Below are positions 56,679 to 64,000 of a stretch of DNA of 64,000 nt, in pieces. How positions within the stretch are numbered: the first letter of the stretch is position 1; each line of letters opens with the position of its first letter. The translations under genes and the position numbers were made by a program. The notes below the pieces were generated by a model. That model was given only the letters and a program-made list of their open reading frames with translations. It was not told the DNA's origin and did no database searches. The DNA comes from Vibrio ouci (lineage in GTDB: Bacteria > Pseudomonadota > Gammaproteobacteria > Enterobacterales > Vibrionaceae), in the NCBI RefSeq assembly GCF_004551525.1, contig NZ_SATR01000012.1, positions 1 through 64,000 on the forward strand. Direction: 5' to 3'.

Positions 56679-58676
56679 TTAGGAGAGTTTGAACTCTTGC
56701 AGTTGTTGGTTGACCTCTGATACTTCCACTCGGTAGCTCGATACAATGTCATTCATTGTGTTCGCTAGCTGCCCAGTTGTCTGGGCGATTTCCGCCAACA
56801 CATCGACATCTTTATCTACCGCTTCACTGGCTTTCGACTGCTCAACAGTCGAGTTAGCAATACTGGTAATGTGCAGGTTTACCGTCTCAATCAAACTTTC
56901 TAGCTGAGTAATGCTGCTATTGACGTCAGAGACTGAGCTAAAGGTTGCGTCGGTCGCTTCGCGGCTCTTATTCATGTTGCTGACAGCCGTTTGAGTATTG
57001 TTGGTGATGTTAGTCAGCAGTTGAGAGATGTCTTCTGTCGCTTCTTTACTTCTTTGTGCCAAATCCCTGACTTCAGAAGAAACGACGGCAAAGCCTCGGC
57101 CATGCTCGCCCGCGCGGGCCGCTTCAATAGCCGCGTTTAGTGCGAGTAGGTTGGTCTGCTCTGAAATACCGTTAATCGTCTCAACGATTTTGCTGACACT
57201 TTGCGCATCCGTTTCTAGCTGCAACATGCACGACTGCGTTTGTTCGATTTGAGACACCAAGGCTTCAACCATGTGGTAAGACTCTTGGCTTTGTTGTTGG
57301 CAAGTCATTACTTTATTCGTCATTTGCTCGGTCTCTTCTAGCGAACGTTCTGACGAAGATGCTATTTCCAAACTGGATTGCGAAAGCTCGGTCATTGCAG
57401 CAGCAATATTGCCACATTTAGCGGCGGTTGCTTGGCTACTTGCACCTAAATCTGTGGCGCCTTGTACCATCTGCTCAAGTCTATGGTTGCTGTGTTGATT
57501 ACTTTCCGTGACGTTGAGCAAAAGATTCTTAATGCTGGTAATGAGTCCATTTACGCTACGCGAAATCTGAGAAAGCTCATTTTTACCATCTGATTGGAGT
57601 ACCACACTGAGATTGTTGGTTTCTGACATGTGCGAAAGGTTAGTGGTTAAGTCACCCACGCGGCGTTTTAGAGTGCGTAATGACGCCACTAGTACTGAAA
57701 TCAGCACCAAGCCTGCACAAAGCATTGTCGCCAGCAAAGTACTCATTTGCCACGTTGCCGCGCTAGCTTGGCTAGTCGCGATTTCCGTCATGTCGGCTTG
57801 TAGGCGATTACGAATTTGATTGACCAGCTTGATACGTTCCGTTGCTGCACTAAACCAAGCTAAAGGAGAAGGGCCTTGTAAATGAGCTAGAGTGTCTTTT
57901 TGCGCTAGGTAACTTTGCTGAATTTCCTCAACTTGTTGCCAAGTCGCATTGCCTTTGGCAGCGTTTAGCTGATTGATATACGCTTGTGGCATCGTCAGTA
58001 GAGTCATTCTTTCACTGTAGTCACCTGATGCGAGGTATTGCTGGATAGCCGCATATTGCGCTGGCGACGATTGTTTTCTTGCGAAAGCCCCGTTTAACGC
58101 ACCACGAACTTGGCCGGCTCGCTCTTTAATAACCATGATGGCGGTGAGTGAGTTGCCAAGGCGGGTTATTTCTTGGTTGTTTACCGCTGAGATTAAAATC
58201 GATGAGTTATCAATCGCTAGCTGATTCAGATTGGAATAATAGCCAAATGGTGAAATCGTCGGAGATAATGTATCTACTTGGGCGCGAACATCCGATAACT
58301 TGGCCAGCTGCGTCAGCAAATCTTGCTTGAGTTGATTAGTTAAACTTGCCGCAATGTATTCAGGGTTGAACGCTTTAAATGCACGGATATGTTGATCGGC
58401 TTTTTGGCGCTGTTCAGAGAGTTTACTCACTTGCTCTGGCGAACCTTTACTGCCTAATACGCCTGCAGTTAAACCACGCTCTACTGCTAGGTTGTGCGCA
58501 AGGTTATCGTACAGTAACGTCAGTTGGATAATTTCTTGATCTTTATGGGCTTGATCGACCGTTGTTTTTTGACTGAGAAAAAGCTCTACAGACAAGAATA
58601 CGGCAATGAGTAGCGGAACCCCTGCGAGGGCAGTAACAATGTGGTGTATCGAAAAGCGCTTCATCAATGAATGCAT
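56679..58676 (-). CDS. Methyl-accepting chemotaxis protein with NIT sensor domain
   Basis: A 665-residue chemoreceptor. An N-terminal membrane helix ([20 protein letters not shown]) is followed by a periplasmic helical NIT-type domain with [17 protein letters not shown], the typical start of nitrate/nitrite-sensing NIT domains. A second membrane helix is near residue 315, then HAMP and a signalling domain with the hairpin tip [20 protein letters not shown] and [20 protein letters not shown]. The ligand is only inferred from the domain. It controls flagellar motor direction through CheA/CheW encoded elsewhere. Confidence 0.88.
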   Translation of the reverse strand: MHSLMKRFSIHHIVTALAGVPLLIAVFLSVELFLSQKTTVDQAHKDQEIIQLTLLYDNLAHNLAVERGLTAGVLGSKGSPEQVSKLSEQRQKADQHIRAFKAFNPEYIAASLTNQLKQDLLTQLAKLSDVRAQVDTLSPTISPFGYYSNLNQLAIDNSSILISAVNNQEITRLGNSLTAIMVIKERAGQVRGALNGAFARKQSSPAQYAAIQQYLASGDYSERMTLLTMPQAYINQLNAAKGNATWQQVEEIQQSYLAQKDTLAHLQGPSPLAWFSAATERIKLVNQIRNRLQADMTEIATSQASAATWQMSTLLATMLCAGLVLISVLVASLRTLKRRVGDLTTNLSHMSETNNLSVVLQSDGKNELSQISRSVNGLITSIKNLLLNVTESNQHSNHRLEQMVQGATDLGASSQATAAKCGNIAAAMTELSQSSLEIASSSERSLEETEQMTNKVMTCQQQSQESYHMVEALVSQIEQTQSCMLQLETDAQSVSKIVETINGISEQTNLLALNAAIEAARAGEHGRGFAVVSSEVRDLAQRSKEATEDISQLLTNITNNTQTAVSNMNKSREATDATFSSVSDVNSSITQLESLIETVNLHITSIANSTVEQSKASEAVDKDVDVLAEIAQTTGQLANTMNDIVSSYRVEVSEVNQQLQEFKLS

Positions 58677-58930
58677 ACCTAGTCTCCTGACAAAGTTGTT
58701 ATATTTTTATATATGCAACTATAGACGAAACGGATATTTTTTAGAGTGACCAAACACCAATAGTTATTGATAACCCTATTATAAGTATTGAATTGTGCGG
58801 AAAATAATCTTTAGCTGTTCGACAATTATCATCAAAAATAGGCTAAGGTATTGATAGATAAAGGCTGGCGTTAATTTATAAAATAGACGTATGCTGGCTT
58901 CATAATATTGGCTTTTTTCATGGTTTGTAT

Positions 58931-60397
58931 ATGTCCACAACTGTCACACTCTCTCAGCGTTATGCTTCTCTGCCGCAATGCTTTTACACGTTCGTTAAAC
59001 CACAGCCGTTAGACGATTCCCGTTGGGTCGCTTGGAACGAGGCGTTGGCGATTCAGTTTGGACTGCCACAGTCGGCTCCAACTGGCGAACTTAAAGCTTT
59101 ACTAAGCGGCGAACAGTGTGATGAAAGTAGACCGCCACTTGCCATGAAGTATGCCGGGCATCAATTTGGAACGTATAACCCAGAGCTAGGTGATGGACGG
59201 GGCTTGTTACTCGGTGAAATGACCGCCCAAAACGGTCAAGTATACGATCTGCATATTAAGGGCGCAGGATTAACCCCCTATTCGCGTATGGGAGATGGCC
59301 GAGCAGTACTGAGATCAACCATTCGCGAGTACCTATGCAGTGAGGCGATGGCGGGACTAGGTATACCTACCACTCGAGCGCTTGGAATGCTGGTGAGTGA
59401 CACGCCAGTGTATCGCGAGAAAATGGAGCAGGGCGCTTTGTTACTTCGAGTGGCAACTACTCACATTCGTTTTGGTCATTTTGAGCATTTCTTTTACACC
59501 AATCAACTTAGCGAACTAAAGCTATTGGCCGATAAAGCCATTGAGTGGTATTGGCCAGAGTGCCTAGAGCACGATAAACCTTATGCGGTGATGTTTAATA
59601 ATATCGTCGAGCGTACCGCAGAGATGATTGCGCTGTGGCAGGCTTATGGTTTTGCGCACGGTGTGATGAACACCGATAATATGTCGATTGTCGGCGAAAC
59701 CTTTGATTATGGGCCGTTTGGCTTTTTGGATGATTATGAGCCTGGCTATATTTGTAACCACTCTGATTATCAAGGCCGCTATGCTTTCGATCAGCAACCA
59801 AGAATTGGGCTGTGGAACTTATCTGCATTGGCGCATAGCTTATCGCCGTTAGTTGCGCGAGAAGACCTAGAGAGATCATTATCTGGCTATGAAACAAAAC
59901 TTGGCCAACACTTTAGCCGCTTAATGCGCGATAAGTTGGGTCTGCAAAGCAAGCATGAGGGAGATTCTCAGTTGTTCGCTTCGATGTTCGAATTGCTGCA
60001 TCAAAACCGAGTCGATTACACCCGCTTCATGCGCACGTTATCCTGCCTTGACCGGAGTGATATTAGTGAGGTATACGATCTCTTTATTGACCGAGAGGCC
60101 GCGAAGTTGTGGCTAGCGAACTATTTGCAGCGCTGCGAGGCAGAAAGGGATGAGCAAGGCCAACAAATTAGTGATGCACAGCGCTGCGTACAGATGCGTA
60201 AAGCGAACCCTAAATACATCCTGCGTAATTATCTTGCTCAATTAGCGATTGATAAAGCTGAGCAGGGGGACTTTTCCGAGGTTTATCAATTAGCGCAGCT
60301 ATTACGTCAACCCTATGCAGAGCAGCCAGAGATGGAAGTGTATGCCAACTTACCTCCAGACTGGGGTAAGAAAATGGAAATCAGCTGTTCCTCTTAG
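58931..60397 (+). CDS. selO: Protein adenylyltransferase SelO (YdiU family)
   Basis: A 488-residue pseudokinase that transfers AMP from ATP to protein hydroxyl groups, linked to oxidative stress. Family blocks are [40 protein letters not shown] (the nucleotide site) and [20 protein letters not shown]. The C-terminus ends ISCSS with a cysteine at 486, where many homologues carry selenocysteine. The ATG at 58931 is preferred to the TTG two codons upstream, though the ribosome binding site is weak. The stop overlaps that of the hybrid kinase by four bases. Confidence 0.9.
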   Translation: MSTTVTLSQRYASLPQCFYTFVKPQPLDDSRWVAWNEALAIQFGLPQSAPTGELKALLSGEQCDESRPPLAMKYAGHQFGTYNPELGDGRGLLLGEMTAQNGQVYDLHIKGAGLTPYSRMGDGRAVLRSTIREYLCSEAMAGLGIPTTRALGMLVSDTPVYREKMEQGALLLRVATTHIRFGHFEHFFYTNQLSELKLLADKAIEWYWPECLEHDKPYAVMFNNIVERTAEMIALWQAYGFAHGVMNTDNMSIVGETFDYGPFGFLDDYEPGYICNHSDYQGRYAFDQQPRIGLWNLSALAHSLSPLVAREDLERSLSGYETKLGQHFSRLMRDKLGLQSKHEGDSQLFASMFELLHQNRVDYTRFMRTLSCLDRSDISEVYDLFIDREAAKLWLANYLQRCEAERDEQGQQISDAQRCVQMRKANPKYILRNYLAQLAIDKAEQGDFSEVYQLAQLLRQPYAEQPEMEVYANLPPDWGKKMEISCSS

Positions 60398-63300
60398 TCC
60401 GACGGACTCCACACTTGGAGTTTCTCTTTGAGCAAGGTGCGATTTAATGGCTTGGTTAGAAAGTCGTTCATGCCTGCGTCTTTGCAGGCTTTGCGATCAC
60501 TTTCCATTGCATTGGCTGTCATCGCAATAATCGGGATATTTCTTACTTCGTTCCCCCCCTCTCCGTTGCGAATTCGGTGGGTGGCTTCGTAGCCATCCAT
60601 TTCGGGCATTTGGCAATCCATCAATATCATATCGAATGACTGTGAACCTGAAAGCGCATCGAGTGCTTCTTTACCATTATTGGCAATCGTGCTGTTGAGC
60701 CCCATCTTGTGTAAAACGCCGGTGATGACCATTTGGTTGACACGATTATCCTCGACAACCAGCAGCTTTAAGCCGCTTTTCAATTCGGGTTCTGGCTGTG
60801 GGGCGGGCTCTAACGCAGATAAATAGTTGTGGGTGACCAATTGCTCCCCAGGTGAGAAATCAGGGCTGGCAATGACCTTTAGCGCGTTAAGTAAATCTTG
60901 AGTAGTTGCCGGCTTAACGAAGTAGCCGCTGAAGCCATAAGTCTGAAACGCATTTTGCTGAGAGATAGCTTCGATATAGGTCATCATGATGAGTTTGATC
61001 GATTGAGTCTTTGGATTGGCTTTCAGATTTTGGCTCAACTCGAGCCCACTTACATCGGGCATCTGCATATCTAATAGAGCAATATCAAACATCGGGAATT
61101 GCTCGTCATTGCGGCGTTGGCAAAGTTCAAGGGCTTCTTTCGCACTAGAAGCAGCAATGACTTTTGCGCCCCAGTGTTGTAACTGTCGCGTAATGGCTTC
61201 GCGGTTAATCGCATTATCATCAACAACCAAGATATTGAGCAATGACACGTCGACAGATGGAATGACTTTTGTCGATTGGTCCGATTTACCGACCAGAATA
61301 TGAAATGAAAACTCGCTCCCTTTGCCCGTTTCACTATTGACCGTAACACGGCCTCCCATGGCATGGCATAGGCGCTTAACAATCGCTAGCCCTAAACCAG
61401 TACCGCCATAGCGACGTGTGGTAGACGCGTCAACTTGACTGAATTTATCAAACAGGGAATTGAGTCTATCTTGGGGTATGCCGATACCTGAATCTCTCAC
61501 CGAAGCTATGAGCTGCCAGTTGTCCCCATCGTGCTCTTCCAAGCGTGCGCTAATCACCACTTCGCCCTGTTCTGTAAACTTCAACGCATTGCTGACTAAG
61601 TTAGAGAAAATCTGCCTAATTCGAGTACTGTCGGCAAGAATCATTGAGTGTTCAACTTGGACCATATCTAGAATGATCTCGACATTCGGGTTGGTTAAGC
61701 TCGCCGCCATCTGTTCAGAGAAATCACCGAGCATATGCCTTAAATTAAAGTGTTGGCGCTCAAGCTCAAGCTTGTCGGCATCGATTTTGGAGAAGTCCAA
61801 AATATCGTTGAGTAATGCCAAAAGGGAGAGGGCACTAGTATGAGCAAGGTAAGCTTGATGTGATTGAGAGGTGTTAAGATTGTTCTCTAATAGCAGGTCG
61901 AGCATACCAATGATGCCATTCATCGGTGTGCGGATCTCGTGACTCATCACAGCCAAGAATTCGCTTTTTGACTTCGCTGCTTCTTCGGCTTCTTCTTTGG
62001 CCGCGATCAACGCTTGCTCTCCATCCTTCTGCTTGGAAATATCTTTGATTACACCAGAAAATATCACGCCGTCATTGGTTTCGACCTTGGCAATGGATAA
62101 AAGGATTGGGAACTGCTCGCCTTCTTTATTTACCGCTTGAAACTCTCTGCCAAGACGGCCTTCCTTGTCTTTAACACCAATGATTTTGCTGCGTCCTGTC
62201 GCATTATGTTGGTCGATAAAGGTTTGGTGCATGGAGGCGTACTTTTTAGGCATTAAGTTTTCTACAGGCATGCCAATCGCATCGTGCTCTAAATAGCCAA
62301 ACATTCTCTGGGCAGCTTGGTTAAAGCTAAGGATCTTGCCTCTTTGATCAATGGTGACGATGCCGTCAGCAGCGGTATCCAAGATGGCCTCAAGTTTTTG
62401 ACTAAGCAGTATTTGGCTTTCTTCGGATACTTGTTTTAGCTTCATCTCCTCATCAAGTCTCTTTATCGAGATGGTGTTGGTATGGATACGTTGCAGTAAG
62501 TGGTTAATCGTTGAGGCGATAGTATTTGCTTCTGGGCTAGCAAAATTAGGCAGTCTCTGTTCTGGCCGATTAGAGCTGATTTTACGAATACGTGAGTCGA
62601 GTTGATTGAGGGGCTGAACGATCAGAGCCCGTAAAGAAATCCATAACGCCAAAGTTAATATGACTGCCGAAAGGGAAAAAATGAACAACATCATTTGCTT
62701 GATGGCACTGAGACTACTGAGTGCTTCTTCCTCATCGAATGTGACGGATAGCAGGTAGTTAACTTGATCAAAGAACATATCCTTTTCAGCACTTATTGGC
62801 ATTGCTGGTGGCGTTGCATTACCAACGGTGATGGGCGCAATATTACTCAATTCGTCAGATAGCTTGATTTGAGTGACAGGATAGAAGGCGTGCTCAAGAC
62901 GCAGCAGCGTAGCATCGAGTAAATCCTTCATACTGGTTTGCCAGTCAAATGAGATTAGAGTCCAGCCGATCACTTGCTCGCGGAATAATATTGGGCTGAC
63001 AACCCACTGAGAAATTGCCTCCTTGTCTACAAGGAAAGGGTCAATGCCTGGCGTGCTGATGACGGTATTACGGATAAACAAAGGACTAAACATACTGCGG
63101 GTAAGCAATTTTTCGTATAGCCATTGCTCACCATAGAACTTATCTTTTTGGTAATTGATGGTGGAGGTTGAAAAAACATGACCGTCATAGTCGACGATAA
63201 AGATGTAATTGACGAACTGACTGTTTTTTATCGAATCATTCAACTCCTGAGCAACACCTCGATTGATGCCGAGATCAAGTGCTTTGATGACTCTACGATT

Positions 63301-63507
63301 CTGACTGTTGAGGTTGGCAATTGACGTCACTTTTTGGTTATAGCCATCAATAATGCCTTCTGCGAGCTCTAGTGACCCATTAAGATTTTGGTGAGCGTTA
63401 TAGCGAATGGTCCGTTCTGAGAAACTAGCAATGTAATAACCCGCGCCAAGGAAAATACAGACGATAAGCAGGGTAACGATGGCCAGAATTTTCTGCGTTA
63501 AGCCCAT
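60394..63507 (-). CDS. Hybrid sensor histidine kinase with two receiver domains
   Basis: A 1037-residue membrane kinase. Membrane helices are near 7-27 and 275-297, with a periplasmic sensor of about 250 residues between them. HAMP-like and PAS domains (near 375-495, [20 protein letters not shown]) follow, then HisKA with H523 in [16 protein letters not shown]. The ATPase domain includes [13 protein letters not shown] and [17 protein letters not shown]. Two receivers, [13 protein letters not shown] and [13 protein letters not shown], come last, each with its acceptor aspartate (ALLDMQMP and [11 protein letters not shown]). A phosphorelay to an Hpt protein is implied. It lies six bases after the binding-protein gene upstream. 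Confidence 0.92.
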   Translation of the reverse strand: MGLTQKILAIVTLLIVCIFLGAGYYIASFSERTIRYNAHQNLNGSLELAEGIIDGYNQKVTSIANLNSQNRRVIKALDLGINRGVAQELNDSIKNSQFVNYIFIVDYDGHVFSTSTINYQKDKFYGEQWLYEKLLTRSMFSPLFIRNTVISTPGIDPFLVDKEAISQWVVSPILFREQVIGWTLISFDWQTSMKDLLDATLLRLEHAFYPVTQIKLSDELSNIAPITVGNATPPAMPISAEKDMFFDQVNYLLSVTFDEEEALSSLSAIKQMMLFIFSLSAVILTLALWISLRALIVQPLNQLDSRIRKISSNRPEQRLPNFASPEANTIASTINHLLQRIHTNTISIKRLDEEMKLKQVSEESQILLSQKLEAILDTAADGIVTIDQRGKILSFNQAAQRMFGYLEHDAIGMPVENLMPKKYASMHQTFIDQHNATGRSKIIGVKDKEGRLGREFQAVNKEGEQFPILLSIAKVETNDGVIFSGVIKDISKQKDGEQALIAAKEEAEEAAKSKSEFLAVMSHEIRTPMNGIIGMLDLLLENNLNTSQSHQAYLAHTSALSLLALLNDILDFSKIDADKLELERQHFNLRHMLGDFSEQMAASLTNPNVEIILDMVQVEHSMILADSTRIRQIFSNLVSNALKFTEQGEVVISARLEEHDGDNWQLIASVRDSGIGIPQDRLNSLFDKFSQVDASTTRRYGGTGLGLAIVKRLCHAMGGRVTVNSETGKGSEFSFHILVGKSDQSTKVIPSVDVSLLNILVVDDNAINREAITRQLQHWGAKVIAASSAKEALELCQRRNDEQFPMFDIALLDMQMPDVSGLELSQNLKANPKTQSIKLIMMTYIEAISQQNAFQTYGFSGYFVKPATTQDLLNALKVIASPDFSPGEQLVTHNYLSALEPAPQPEPELKSGLKLLVVEDNRVNQMVITGVLHKMGLNSTIANNGKEALDALSGSQSFDMILMDCQMPEMDGYEATHRIRNGEGGNEVRNIPIIAMTANAMESDRKACKDAGMNDFLTKPLNRTLLKEKLQVWSPSD

Positions 63508-63513
63508 AATTGA

Positions 63514-64000
63514 TTAGTACCATTGGAAACGCAATGAAGTGAGGTCTTCTGTATCAATCCCCAGCCGCTCCATACTGTTACGATTAATCAAAAAGGTGGG
63601 TTGATCTTGTAAGCTCGATTGAAGATGTCGCGGTTCTTTACCATTGAGAAGAATATCGGCAGCCAAGGAACCAGACTGCTTACCCAGTTGATAAAAGTCA
63701 GCGACGGGTCCAAATGTCGCGCCTTTTTGTATGCCTTTTTTGTTTGAACTCAAAATCGGGATATTCGATTGATCGGCAATAGTGATTAAGACCTCTTCTC
63801 CACCATTTTGCAGCAACGTGTCGGTAGTTGTAATGAACAAGTCGATACTGGGCGCGATAAGTGAAGCTTGCTGTTTGAGTTCCTGAAGGTTGTTCACTTC
63901 AATATCATGAACTGCGATGTTTTTTCTCTTTAATAGGCGGATTAGGTTTGATGCTTGGATCTTGGAGTTAGGCTCACCAATACGATGAAAAATAGCGGCA
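63514..64000 (-). CDS. ABC-type substrate-binding protein (partial, runs off the window)
   Basis: The frame is open to the right edge of the window and ends at 63514. Visible parts are AAIFHRIGEPNSKIQASNL at the edge, then a type I periplasmic-binding-protein fold with LITIADQSNIPILSSNKKGI, GPVADFYQLGKQSGSLAADI, and LINRNSMERLGI near the end. This matches the ABC_sub_bind (YtrX/TrpX-like) group. Only the C-terminal ~160 residues are here. It lies six bases upstream of the hybrid kinase, so it probably feeds that sensor, as in other periplasmic-protein/kinase pairs. Confidence 0.75.
   Translation of the reverse strand, partial: AAIFHRIGEPNSKIQASNLIRLLKRKNIAVHDIEVNNLQELKQQASLIAPSIDLFITTTDTLLQNGGEEVLITIADQSNIPILSSNKKGIQKGATFGPVADFYQLGKQSGSLAADILLNGKEPRHLQSSLQDQPTFLINRNSMERLGIDTEDLTSLRFQWY

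Overview
The window is from the chromosome of a Vibrio (Vibrionaceae, Gammaproteobacteria). The grounds are the protein sequences and the run sodB, grxD, topB, then asd, nhaC and adhE, then minCDE, plus the yejM-yejL-yejK group and a MarC/Kch pair, an arrangement I recognise from vibrios. Most genes are ordinary housekeeping or accessory functions. Accessory material has entered at the far left and at about 14.3-28.0 kb.

Left end (1-5.5 kb): atpH-A-G-D-C of an F1Fo ATP synthase, probably the second copy that some vibrios carry. The preceding atpF is cut at its 5' end by an IS5/IS903-type insertion sequence whose right end lies in the window. A 9-bp target duplication supplies the first surviving codons. 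The remnant b subunit has no membrane anchor.

5.6-14.3 kb: a low-molecular-weight phosphatase, a degenerate short-chain dehydrogenase, a VC2046-like protein, sodB, grxD, topB, a DUF3080 lipoprotein, a second dehydrogenase, a 40-residue membrane peptide and a histone-deacetylase-like/Nudix pair. A Fur-box-like palindrome lies between the last two units.

14.3-28.0 kb: an accessory and defence island. It has decayed tRNA-like sequence, small unknown genes, two remnants of a tyrosine recombinase sharing a 20-bp direct repeat, and a frameshifted gene. It also carries a membrane protein of unknown function, a complete Hachiman pair (hamA-hamB), an orphan protein of unknown function, and a translationally coupled PIN-nuclease/AbiH pair. 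It ends with a large serine recombinase whose C-terminus is read through a tRNA-Ser(UGA) gene and its terminator.

28.1-46.4 kb: a YfcC transporter, opine-dehydrogenase-like enzyme and LysR group; yejM, yejL, yejK; a membrane Hpt protein with a lipoprotein; nhaC; asd; an orphan type IV pilin; a potassium channel; marC; and adhE with an FNR-like site. Downstream of adhE are three tandem copies of a ~103-bp imperfect palindrome with a 127-128-bp period. A fourth copy lies after nupC.

46.9-64 kb: minCDE, ycgL, a lytic transglycosylase, a LysR regulator, nupC with a CRP-like site, folD, tRNA-Arg(UCU), a protein with a pseudo-receiver domain, a DUF2913 protein, a NIT-domain chemoreceptor, selO, a hybrid histidine kinase and the end of a periplasmic binding-protein gene that runs off the window.
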